Assembly (NCBI GenBank): GCA_012032965.1
Contig: JAAUPT010000071.1
Location: 1-7,543, forward strand
Direction of reading: 5' to 3'
DNA length: 7,543 bases
Origin: Nitrospira sp.
Lineage (GTDB): Bacteria > Nitrospirota > Nitrospiria > Nitrospirales > Nitrospiraceae
Shown here: one piece after another, positions 1 through 6,050 of the stretch
How positions within the stretch are numbered: position 1 is the first letter of the stretch
Layout of the letters: every line of letters starts with the position of its first letter
Notes under the pieces: generated by a model
The model's database searches: none
What the model was told of the DNA's origin: nothing
Seen by the model: only the letters and a program-made list of their open reading frames with translations
Made by a program: the position numbers and the translations under genes

Positions 1-1427
1 CGTTGATCGTTGGATTGATCAAAGGTCCCAATATCTATTCGCCAGTGAAAAACATTGAGCTGGCAACCAAGCGTCGGGATGTGGTGCTTCGCCGTTTGCG
101 AGAAGAAGGAATTGTAACAGAAGAGTCGTTGAACGTAGCCGTGGCTCGTCCGGTGAAAGTCATGTTAACCGATGACGCCCTCACCGATGCCCCGTACTTT
201 GTTGATTACCTGCTCAGAGAGATCGAGCAAGGGACTGGAGTGGTCACTCCGGAAGGGTCGCGAATTTATTCGACGCTCGATTCCAGAGCGCAGCAAATTG
301 CGTCACAGGTGTTACAGGAAGGACTCCTGAAACTTGAAAGGAACCATCCTTACTTGGCCGATGCTGATCCGCCGCTCCAGGGCGCCGCGGTTGTGCTGGA
401 TGTGAAGCATGGCCATGTAGTGGCGATGGTTGGCGGACGCGATTATCGAATGAGCCAGTTCAATCGTGCGGTACAGGCGCATCGATCAGCGGGCTCTCTT
501 TTCAAACCGTTTGTGTATTTGGCCGGCTTTGAGGCGGCTCGAGATCAAGGGAGGGCTGGGCTCACGCCGGCGACATTACTAGCAGATGAACCAGTGACCT
601 TGGAGTCGGGTAAGGGTTCCTGGTCGCCGCAAAACTATGACCGACAGTTTCGAGGGCAGGTGACGGTCCGAACGGCACTTGAGCAGTCGTTGAATGTTCC
701 GGTCGTCCGGATAGCTCACCGAACTGGGATGCTGGCATTCACGCGCCAGCTCCAAGCCTTTGGAATTACCACTCCTCTGGCAAATAATCTCTCCCTCGCG
801 CTTGGCAGTTCCTCAGTTTCGTTACTGGAGATTACATCCGCGTATGCCGGGCTTGCCAATGGAGGGGTCGTGATCCGCCCCGTGGCGCTGTCCAACATGA
901 CACGTGAAGGGGGAGAGACAATCTGGAGTCCGCCTCTGGATCGAAGTCAGGCGGCGTCTCCGCAAGGGGCGTTCCTTGTGACCTCTCTCCTGAAAGGTGT
1001 GGTGGATCGAGGAACGGCTTCCAAGGCCAGAGCTCTTGGGGTGAGGGGCCCGGTCGCAGGCAAAACTGGGACAACGGATGGGTCTCGGGACGCCTGGTTC
1101 GTCGGATACTCGCCGGATATCGCGATTGGTGTGTGGGTTGGGTTTGATGATGAGCGACCTCTCAAACTGAGCGGTGCGCAGGCCGCCTTGCCCATTTGGA
1201 GTGAGCTGGCCGTTCGGCTCATTCCAGGGGACCTTCCCGATTTTGAAGTACCCCTCGGGGTCGTTCAGCGCCGGATCGATCCAAGAACGGGTCAACTTGC
1301 GACCTCACGATGTCCGGAGAACAGATCAGAATACTTCATTTCAGGAACGGAGCCCAAGATCTACTGTGAAGTCCATGGGGGTGGGATTTGGGAACGACTG
1401 AAGCAGACGTTCGACTTTTCCTCGTAG
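1..1427 (+). CDS. Class A penicillin-binding protein (bifunctional transglycosylase/transpeptidase), 5' end missing
   Basis: This is the C-terminal 474 residues of a bifunctional peptidoglycan synthase of the PBP1 type, which polymerises glycan strands and crosslinks stem peptides on the outer face of the inner membrane. The frame is already open at the left edge, so the real start, the membrane anchor and most of the glycosyltransferase domain lie outside the window. Residues about 1-50 (containing SPVKNIELATKRRDVVLRR) match the end of that domain. The transpeptidase domain follows, with all three motifs intact: S165-x-x-K168 (in GSLFKPF) with the nucleophilic serine, S229-L-N231, and K354-T-G-T. 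WSPQNYDRQFRG before the SxN motif is typical of PBP1 enzymes. The C-terminal tail has two cysteines (C437, C455), a pattern seen in some class A PBPs. Nothing looks damaged. A bactofilin follows after about 100 bases on the same strand. Family assignment is secure; PBP1A versus PBP1B is not decided. Confidence 0.95.
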   Translation, partial: LIVGLIKGPNIYSPVKNIELATKRRDVVLRRLREEGIVTEESLNVAVARPVKVMLTDDALTDAPYFVDYLLREIEQGTGVVTPEGSRIYSTLDSRAQQIASQVLQEGLLKLERNHPYLADADPPLQGAAVVLDVKHGHVVAMVGGRDYRMSQFNRAVQAHRSAGSLFKPFVYLAGFEAARDQGRAGLTPATLLADEPVTLESGKGSWSPQNYDRQFRGQVTVRTALEQSLNVPVVRIAHRTGMLAFTRQLQAFGITTPLANNLSLALGSSSVSLLEITSAYAGLANGGVVIRPVALSNMTREGGETIWSPPLDRSQAASPQGAFLVTSLLKGVVDRGTASKARALGVRGPVAGKTGTTDGSRDAWFVGYSPDIAIGVWVGFDDERPLKLSGAQAALPIWSELAVRLIPGDLPDFEVPLGVVQRRIDPRTGQLATSRCPENRSEYFISGTEPKIYCEVHGGGIWERLKQTFDFSS

Positions 1428-1519
1428 ATGCGTCTTTACCACACCGGGTGCTGGATTCCACAAACTGTTAGGCGTATCCCCGGTCCTCAGGTAGTCTTGG
1501 GGGGAGACTGGCCTGCACA

Positions 1520-1530
1520 GAGGAGTCCTC
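1520..1530 (+). promoter_or_regulatory. Ribosome binding site of the bactofilin gene, inside a short palindrome
   Basis: GAGGAG lies 5 bases before the ATG at 1531 and fixes that start. The site sits in the 11-base palindrome GAGGAGTCCTC. The two arms are only one base apart, so they cannot fold on themselves into a hairpin. The palindrome is probably incidental. Confidence 0.6.
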
Positions 1531-1977
1531 ATGAAAAGACTGGTTATGCAGACGACGGCAACATTACCCTGTTGGCAAAGGGAGTCGAAAGCTCAAAGGG
1601 CGAAATCAAGGGTTGAGGGCACGGTGCGTATCGATGGACGCCTGGACGGTGATGTGCATACGAAGGGCGAAGTGATTGTCGGCGAAGATGGAGTGGTGAA
1701 GGGATCTATCCATGCTGATTCGCTGATCAGTAGCGGACGCATCAAAGCCACGGTCACGGCCACTGGGAAAATCCAGCTTCTCAAGACCGCTATTCTGATC
1801 GGTGAGGTGCATTGCCCTGCGATGCTGATGGAGGAAGGGGCTAAATTTCAGGGCGTGAGTGATATGGGAGTGACTGGGTGGCCTGAGGAAGCACCGAAGC
1901 TGCCCAGTAATGTTCGAGATATGAACGCCCATCGTGGGAAAGCGGTCGCGCTGATTGGAAGAGAAGCCGACCTCTAG
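1531..1977 (+). CDS. Bactofilin (polymer-forming cytoskeletal protein) with a frame-scrambled N-terminus
   Basis: Bactofilins are small beta-helical proteins that polymerise without nucleotide and scaffold cell-wall or polar proteins at the inner membrane. From residue 28 the product is a clear bactofilin: VEGTVRIDGRLDGDVHTKG begins a series of short repeating beta turns (I/V-x-G patterns) to about residue 110, ending in KFQGVSDMG. The N-terminal 27 residues make no family sense in this frame. The + strand frame starting at base 1543 instead reads ADDGNITLLAKGVESSKGE, the usual bactofilin lead-in, and stops at 1614-1616. Adding one A to the A4 run at 1534-1537 and removing one G from the G3 run at 1610-1612 restores a continuous protein starting MKKTGYADDGNITLL and continuing IKVEGTVRIDG. 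The length stays at 148 residues. The start is supported by a good ribosome binding site. The gene probably works with the cell wall, as the upstream PBP does. Family call is firm; the N-terminus as written is doubtful. Confidence 0.9.
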   Translation: MKRLVMQTTATLPCWQRESKAQRAKSRVEGTVRIDGRLDGDVHTKGEVIVGEDGVVKGSIHADSLISSGRIKATVTATGKIQLLKTAILIGEVHCPAMLMEEGAKFQGVSDMGVTGWPEEAPKLPSNVRDMNAHRGKAVALIGREADL

Positions 1978-2127
1978 GTAACTCCCGCCTTAGGCCCCTA
2001 GTGCCATTCTCTTATCGGGGTATGTAAATCGAGGAGTGTGGCGTCATCGCCGTCCTTGTGGAAAACCGTGGCACCCCCGTTCCCACGATTCAGGACATGG
2101 GAGCTGTGTCCGTGAAGAATCTGAGAC

Positions 2128-2307
2128 ATGCGAAGACGACAGTATGTCAAGCGGGATGTTCCCTTTTGGCTCACGAGAGCTGGATCTCACCCCGCTTCCA
2201 TACAGGTAAGGAGTTTCGGCAGTATGATGACGAAAAGATTTGTTCCACGGTCCCAGGTTGTGTATTGTGCGGAACATGCGACAAATCATCGCCACACTCG
2301 TGGGTAG
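2128..2307 (+). CDS. Possible small protein, 59 residues, not recognised
   Basis: This open frame runs from ATG 2128 (a stop lies just upstream at 2122-2124) to TAG 2305-2307. The product starts MRRRQYVKRDVPFWL, is basic and has no membrane segment. A second possible start at ATG 2224 has an AAGGAG-like site about 10 bases upstream and would give only 27 residues (MMTKRFVPRSQVVYCAEHA...). The first start has only a weak upstream purine stretch. I cannot assign a family. An arginine-rich beginning is seen in small PilZ-domain proteins, but no RxxxR...D/NxSxxG signature is visible. It may equally be chance or a gene remnant. Confidence 0.12.
   Translation: MRRRQYVKRDVPFWLTRAGSHPASIQVRSFGSMMTKRFVPRSQVVYCAEHATNHRHTRG
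2241..2276. repeat. Inverted repeat TGTTCC / GGAACA
   Basis: TGTTCC at 2241-2246 and GGAACA at 2271-2276 are perfect 6-base inverted arms separated by 24 bases, with one further G-C and one G-T pair possible inside after a mismatch. It lies about 145 bases upstream of the antiporter start and could be an operator half-site pair or a weak hairpin. Six-base arms can arise by chance. Confidence 0.2.
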
Positions 2308-2421
2308 ACACATCAGCACACACGGGAGTAACGGGCGGGTCTCCAGTCCCCCGATCACCGATTTAGTGTTCACAACGGGTTCTTTCTTTCACCCAATCAT
2401 CATGAGTCAGACATCGACCAC

Positions 2422-3849
2422 GTGCACGCTGGCCTGACCATTTCCATTGCTCTGGCGGCTGGTGTGCTCGCGCAGTCGCTGGCACGCCACCTCAATATTC
2501 CGAGCATCATCCTCCTTCTCGCCCTTGGCGTCGCGTTGGGCCCCGAAGTGCTTGGATGGGTGCATCCCGAATCCATGGGGCAGGGGCTGCTCGACCTGGT
2601 CGATTTTGCAATTGCGGTCATCCTGTTTGAGGGTGGGCTGAATCTCCAATGGTCGCGTCTTCGTCGGCAGGAGACGCCGATCCGACGGCTTGTGACCTGG
2701 GGTGCCGTGCTGACTTTGGCCGGGGCCGGCCTCGTGGCCCACATGATCCTTGGGTGGTCGATCGCGAACTCGCTTCTGTTCGGTAGCCTCGTCGTGGTTA
2801 CCGGGCCGACTGTCGTCGCTCCACTTGTCCGCGACATGCGCCTCCGCCCGCACATGCGGACCATCCTCGAGGCCGAGGGCGTGTTGATCGACCCGATCGG
2901 GGCTGTGCTGGCAATTCTCGTTTTGAACGTTGTGCTGTCTCCCGCTACTGAGACCCTGGCGAGCGAACTGTATCAGTTGGGGTTGCGGTTGGGATTCGGT
3001 ATCTTCGCCGGCGCAGTCGGTGGGTACTTCGTTGGCTTGCTGCTGCGTTGGCCGGGCCTCGTGCCTCACGGGTACACCAATATCTTCACCCTTGCCCTGA
3101 CGTACGTCCTGTTTCAACTCTCTGATCAGGTGATCCCTCAGAGCGGCATTCTCGCCGTCACCGTTGCCGGGATTCTGGTCGGCAACCTCGGCACGCACGT
3201 CGATCGTGATCTGCGGGACTTCAAAGATCAAATGACCGCCATGCTGGTCGGATTGTTATTCATCCTGCTTGCGGCCGACATTCGCTGGAAGGATATTGTG
3301 CTGTTGTGGCCGGCGGCGTGGTGGGCGGTGGCGGCACTGATCTTCTTGGTTCGTCCTGTGAGCGTGTTCATGTCGACGATCGGGGCCGGCCTCGCTCCAA
3401 AAGAACGATTGTTTCTAGCGTGGGTGGCGCCTCGTGGCATTGTCGCCGCCGCGATCGCGTCGCTGACTGCCGAGGCGATGCGGCGGGAACAGTTGGAGGG
3501 AGGGGACGCGCTTCGGGCGATGGTCTTTATGACAATCGGGGTGACCGTTCTGCATGCAGGTCTCTTCGCCCGACTGTTGGCACAACTCCTTCAACTTCGA
3601 CTTCCCAAGCGAGAAACCGTGGCGATTCTTGGGGTTCGCGAACTGAGCTTGGCCGTGGCCGCAGAGCTGAAGAAGGGCGGCACGCGCGTCGTCTTCATCG
3701 ACTCCGCCCCCAAGCACTGCCATATGGCGGAAGAGGCCGGATTCCCAGTTATTTTTGGCGATGCGCTGGACGAACGCATCATGATGCGTGCTCGATTTGA
3801 CAGCGTCGAGGCGGTGGTCGGGCTGACAGAAAAACGACCACTTGAATAG
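2422..3849 (+). CDS. Cation:proton antiporter (CPA1/NhaP type), first part of a gene split by a frameshift
   Basis: This part encodes the membrane domain and the beginning of a cytosolic TrkA-N (Rossmann) domain of a monovalent cation/H+ antiporter, which exchanges Na+ or K+ for protons across the inner membrane. Residues 1-395 are strongly hydrophobic with about 12 membrane segments. Family landmarks are the FEGGLNL segment (69-75), VVTGPTVVAPL (125-135), E151 and D157 in EAEGVLIDPIG, and WVAPRGIVAAAIASL (334-348). TrkA-N begins near residue 398 (VAILGVRELSLAVAAEL), but its dinucleotide-binding glycine pattern is poor. The frame ends with a spurious tail KRPLE after VVGLTE. Removing one A from the A5 run at 3830-3834 joins it to the frame that begins at 3842, giving a 629-residue protein. 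The start is uncertain: GTG 2422 has no clear ribosome binding site, and the ATG at 2402 is in another frame. The ion transported cannot be told from sequence. Confidence 0.92.
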   Translation: MHAGLTISIALAAGVLAQSLARHLNIPSIILLLALGVALGPEVLGWVHPESMGQGLLDLVDFAIAVILFEGGLNLQWSRLRRQETPIRRLVTWGAVLTLAGAGLVAHMILGWSIANSLLFGSLVVVTGPTVVAPLVRDMRLRPHMRTILEAEGVLIDPIGAVLAILVLNVVLSPATETLASELYQLGLRLGFGIFAGAVGGYFVGLLLRWPGLVPHGYTNIFTLALTYVLFQLSDQVIPQSGILAVTVAGILVGNLGTHVDRDLRDFKDQMTAMLVGLLFILLAADIRWKDIVLLWPAAWWAVAALIFLVRPVSVFMSTIGAGLAPKERLFLAWVAPRGIVAAAIASLTAEAMRREQLEGGDALRAMVFMTIGVTVLHAGLFARLLAQLLQLRLPKRETVAILGVRELSLAVAAELKKGGTRVVFIDSAPKHCHMAEEAGFPVIFGDALDERIMMRARFDSVEAVVGLTEKRPLE

Positions 3850-4312
3850 CAAATACATCACCCTCGCGCGCATGCTGTTCAAAGTTCCTAAGGCGTACAT
3901 GGCTGTGGAAAGCCTCAATGGCCAGGCACTCCCAGCGCATGTGCGGCAGGCAGATGCGGACGTGCTCTTCGATGGTCCTCACGATATTGAACGATGGAAC
4001 GTCCGATTCCGGCAGGGTGGGGTGGAGGTCGTGGAGATGGTCTATGAGGAATCGCCCAAGCCGGCTGTGACGGAAGACGCCGAGCCGCGAGAATCGAAGC
4101 GCGCCGCGGGTCAATTCGGTGAACTCTGTATCTTCCTCACCATTCGAGAGGGAAAGCGAACGGTTCCCATGCGGATGGGATACGTTCCCAAGAAGGGTGA
4201 TCACGCCTCCGTGGCGGTCCATACATTCGATCGCGAGAAAGTGTGGGATCAGTTGCGACTGCAGGGGTGGTCCCCAAAACCATCAGACGAGTCCCAGGCA
4301 GCCCCTTCCTAG
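3842..4312 (+). CDS. C-terminal cytosolic part of the same antiporter, displaced into another frame
   Basis: This 156-codon frame is not an independent gene. It opens with TTG, has no ribosome binding site and overlaps the previous frame by 8 bases. Its product continues the TrkA-N domain exactly where the upstream frame loses sense: with one A fewer at 3830-3834 the junction reads VVGLTENDHLNSKYITLARML. The segment LFKVPKAYMAV resembles the last strand region of TrkA-N domains of this transporter family, and ADVLFDGPHDIERWNVRFR its usual linker. Residues about 85-156 form a soluble tail (GELCIFLTIREGKRTVPMRMGY) that may be a regulatory domain; I cannot name its fold. It ends at TAG 4310-4312. 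If the frameshift is real, cells would make an antiporter without this regulatory end. If it is a sequencing error, the two entries form one CDS, 2422-4312. Confidence 0.85.
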   Translation: MNSKYITLARMLFKVPKAYMAVESLNGQALPAHVRQADADVLFDGPHDIERWNVRFRQGGVEVVEMVYEESPKPAVTEDAEPRESKRAAGQFGELCIFLTIREGKRTVPMRMGYVPKKGDHASVAVHTFDREKVWDQLRLQGWSPKPSDESQAAPS

Positions 4313-4323
4313 TCCAGCAGGAA

Positions 4324-4360
4324 GGTCCCCTCCGGTAACGGCGAGACGAGGAAAGGGACC
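4324..4360 (+). repeat. Inverted repeat just after the antiporter gene
   Basis: GGTCCC at 4324-4329 pairs with GGGACC at 4355-4360, and the inner CTCC/GAGG bases could extend the stem after a small bulge. It lies 12 bases beyond the antiporter stop, where a terminator would be expected. No T run follows, so factor-independent termination is not supported. It may be a transcript-end hairpin or chance. Confidence 0.25.
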
Positions 4361-4439
4361 AGGATGAGTTGGCCGGTGCTTCAGGGGAATGTCGGTTGAA
4401 TGAAAGAAGGTGGGAGTCGTGGACGACGAAAGAACGACG

Positions 4440-4817
4440 ATGAAGCAGATGGCGTTTTCAAAAGTCCAGTCGATTGCGACCTGTGTGTTACTGCTCTGTG
4501 CGTGCGCGCCGACACCAGCCATCGCCGACTAGGCGCAATACATCTACGACGACCTGTGCCGGCTGTCACAGGTGATTGATGGGTAGGGGAATGTCGCGAT
4601 GTGCCAGCACGATGCCGTTGGGAATATGCTCTCGATCACGTGCAATACGGGTGGGGTTGAGGCGCCGAGCATCACGGCTTTTACCCCGAGCACGGGCAAC
4701 GCGGGAATGTCGATCAGCGTCTCGATCAGTAGCGTGGCGGATGTGATGGGTTTTGCATCCGGCATTCAGAATCTGGACGGGGTATACCGCTTATGCTTTT
4801 CATTCTTCCACTCGTGA
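4440..4817 (+). pseudogene. Decayed 5' end of an RHS/YD-repeat protein gene
   Basis: Read from ATG 4440, this frame gives an export signal (MKQMAFSKVQSIATCVLLLCAC..., likely cleavage after AIA at residue 29), then an RHS/YD repeat: AQYIYDDLCRLSQVIDG (residues 32-48), GNVAMCQHDAVGNMLSITCN (50-69), then GGVEAPSITAFTPSTGNAG. Intact family members read roughly YDDLGRLSQVIDGQGNVATYQYDAVGNLLSITR, followed by a TPSTG-type beta domain. Two in-frame TAG codons interrupt it, at 4530-4532 and 4584-4586; the second replaces the Q of GQG, consistent with a C-to-T change. C40, C55, H57 and C68 stand where G, Y, Y and R are usual. Similarity fades after residue about 97 and the frame ends at TGA 4815-4817, far short of the hundreds to thousands of residues of RHS proteins. 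It is therefore a truncated, mutated relic, not expected to function. The RHS assignment is firm; the origin of the relic is inferred. Confidence 0.85.
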
Positions 4818-4842
4818 CAGAGATCACTGGATCTGCTATCTA
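4814..4842 (+). promoter_or_regulatory. Possible sigma-70-type promoter for the AI-2E gene
   Basis: GTGACA at 4814-4819 matches five of six bases of the -35 consensus. After a 17-base spacer comes TATCTA (4837-4842), a poor -10 element that is preceded by TGC, an extended -10 motif. A start near 4849 would leave a leader of about 27 bases before the AI-2E start codon. The call rests on consensus matching only. Confidence 0.28.
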
Positions 4843-4847
4843 CTCAG

Positions 4848-4861
4848 TCCCTCGTAAGGGA
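4848..4861 (+). promoter_or_regulatory. Small hairpin covering the purine-rich stretch before the AI-2E gene
   Basis: TCCCT (4848-4852) and AGGGA (4857-4861) pair perfectly around a CGTA loop. The 3' arm, AAGGGA, is the only Shine-Dalgarno-like sequence before ATG 4876, but it lies 14-15 bases upstream, further than usual. The hairpin could limit ribosome access or be chance; no T run follows to make it a terminator. Confidence 0.25.
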
Positions 4862-4875
4862 ACGCCACGTCAATT

Positions 4876-5973
4876 ATGACTCGACAACAGATCTTCTCCA
4901 TCGTGTTCTTCGCCCTGCTGGTCTTGTTGCTCTACCAGATCGGGTTGATGTTTAAGCCGTTTGTGTTTTCTGCGCTCTGGGCCGGGCTGCTTGCCCACTG
5001 GGCTTTTCCCCTGCATCTTCGTCTGACGAAACTGTTCGGTGGAAAGAAAATACTTTCCGCGGCAATTCTGACTGTCGGCGCGTTGGGGATCGTAATCGTC
5101 CCGTTGGTGATGATGGGGGTCATGTTGGTACGGGAAGCGGGAGCTGCAGAACAGGCGATCCGAGTGTGGATTTCAGCCGGAGGGCTTCAGGGACTACCAG
5201 ATCAATTGGCGGCCATCCCTATCATTGGTGACTGGATGAGGTCTGCCATATCCGGCAGCGGGACGCCGGGCTTTTCTTTGGAACAGTCGGTCATGACTGG
5301 GGTGAAGGAACTCAGCCAATTTCTCGTCGGAGGGATGGGAGGCCTGCTAAAAAATACCTTCGCTCTCGTCGCTAATTTCTTCATGATGTTGTTGATACTA
5401 TTTTTCCTCTTCAAGGATGGCCGGCAGTGGCTTTCCGTCCTGTACGATTTGATTCCGATGGAGGAGTCCCACAAGTCCAAAATCCTGGTTCGGTTGGACC
5501 AAACAATTCGAGCCGTGGTGAAAGGGGTGTTGGTGACGGCGATTGTGCAGGGGCTGCTGGCTGGTATGGCCTATGTGGCCCTCAGTGTGCCGTTTCCAAT
5601 GGGACTCACTGCGCTGACCATCGTCTTGGCCCCGATCCCGTTCGGCGGGACCGGTTTGGTCTGGTTGCCGGTGGCACTCTATCTATTTTGGGCGGGGATG
5701 ACTGGAAAAGCTCTGGCCATGCTGGTATGGGGAATTGGTGTCGTTTCAATGGTCGATCAATTTCTTCGACCGTGGTTAATTGGTCAAGATGTACAGATTC
5801 CCGTGTTGCTGCTTGTCTTGAGCGTGTTAGGAGGATTAGCTCTCTACGGATTATTAGGCCTGTTCATCGGCCCCATTCTCGTCAGTTTGTTGATGACTGC
5901 CGTGCAGATCTATCGAGAAGAATATCATCTCAAGCAGTTGGAGGTTTCGGCGAGCCCGCCCGCTTCTCCATAA
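4876..5973 (+). CDS. AI-2E family membrane protein (TqsA/PerM/YdiK-like transporter)
   Basis: The 365-residue product has the length and layout of the AI-2E family (Pfam AI-2E_transport, formerly UPF0118), inner-membrane proteins with about eight membrane segments. Members have been linked to autoinducer-2 export (TqsA) or to Na+(Li+)/H+ exchange, so the substrate here is unknown. Visible segments are at about 7-27, 28-45, 60-85, 160-180, 216-237, 243-270, 275-293 and 306-343. The polar stretch 86-155, between the third and fourth, is the usual large variable loop. Family signatures near the C-terminus are GGTGLVWLPVALYL (257-270), DQFLRPWLIG (294-303) and LSVLGGLALYGLLGLFIGPIL (315-335, glycine-rich). 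ATG 4876 gives a normal N-terminus, though its ribosome binding site is weak and distant. No frame damage is seen. It stands alone on its strand and converges with the haem-protein gene, so it is probably its own transcription unit. Confidence 0.93.
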   Translation: MTRQQIFSIVFFALLVLLLYQIGLMFKPFVFSALWAGLLAHWAFPLHLRLTKLFGGKKILSAAILTVGALGIVIVPLVMMGVMLVREAGAAEQAIRVWISAGGLQGLPDQLAAIPIIGDWMRSAISGSGTPGFSLEQSVMTGVKELSQFLVGGMGGLLKNTFALVANFFMMLLILFFLFKDGRQWLSVLYDLIPMEESHKSKILVRLDQTIRAVVKGVLVTAIVQGLLAGMAYVALSVPFPMGLTALTIVLAPIPFGGTGLVWLPVALYLFWAGMTGKALAMLVWGIGVVSMVDQFLRPWLIGQDVQIPVLLLVLSVLGGLALYGLLGLFIGPILVSLLMTAVQIYREEYHLKQLEVSASPPASP

Positions 5974-5974
5974 C

Positions 5975-6033
5975 GGTACTGTCACCGGGTACCCGCTCAT
6001 GCTTTCTTCGCTTCCTGCCGACGGCTCGCCGTC
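5975..6033. terminator. Possible hairpins between convergent genes
   Basis: The 77-base gap between the convergent AI-2E and haem-protein genes holds two short hairpins. GGTAC (5975-5979) pairs with GTACC (5989-5993) around a 9-base loop, with a pyrimidine-rich CTTTCTT a few bases later. GACGG (6020-6024) pairs with CCGTC (6029-6033) around a CTCG loop. Either could help end transcription, but neither has a proper T tail, so this is weak. Confidence 0.25.
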
Positions 6034-6050
6034 ACGTATCGCGCAATTCG

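Larger units (their letters stand above)
1978..2421. other. 444-base gap with no recognisable gene
   Basis: No frame here gives a protein I recognise, and I see no tRNA-like fold, tandem repeat or convincing T-tailed terminator. Weak signals are: a purine-rich GAGGAG at 2031-2036 followed by a 57-codon open frame from GTG 2036 to TAA 2207-2209; a 59-codon frame at 2128-2307; an AAGGAG-like site at 2208-2213; and an inverted repeat at 2241-2276. Longer frames on both strands across 2044-2373 have unlikely compositions. The stretch should carry the promoter of the antiporter and may hold a decayed small gene. Confidence 0.5.

Noticed and set aside
822..1295. 157-codon open frame on the - strand inside the penicillin-binding protein gene
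   Set aside because: It lies opposite the conserved transpeptidase motifs, has no family resemblance and has an unlikely composition.
1428..1616. 62-codon + strand frame starting directly after the PBP stop
   Set aside because: Only its last third makes sense, and that is the displaced N-terminus of the bactofilin. The first half has no ribosome binding site and no family resemblance.
2407..3231. 274-codon open frame on the - strand opposite the antiporter
   Set aside because: The product is rich in Q, R, H, D and P with no domain sense. It mirrors the codon pattern of the clear membrane-protein gene on the other strand.
3306..3800. 164-codon + strand frame inside the antiporter gene
   Set aside because: It is a glycine- and arginine-rich shadow of the antiporter coding sequence, not a second protein.
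3820..3850. Programmed ribosomal frameshift in the antiporter
   Set aside because: A +1 change is required, but no slow codon, stop or ribosome-site-like stimulator of a known type is at the junction. A one-base homopolymer error explains it more simply.
4530..4586. Stop-codon readthrough or recoding of TAG in the RHS frame
   Set aside because: All complete genes in the window whose stop I checked end in normal TAG or TAA, and the frame also carries substitutions at conserved positions and is truncated, so decay is the simpler reading.
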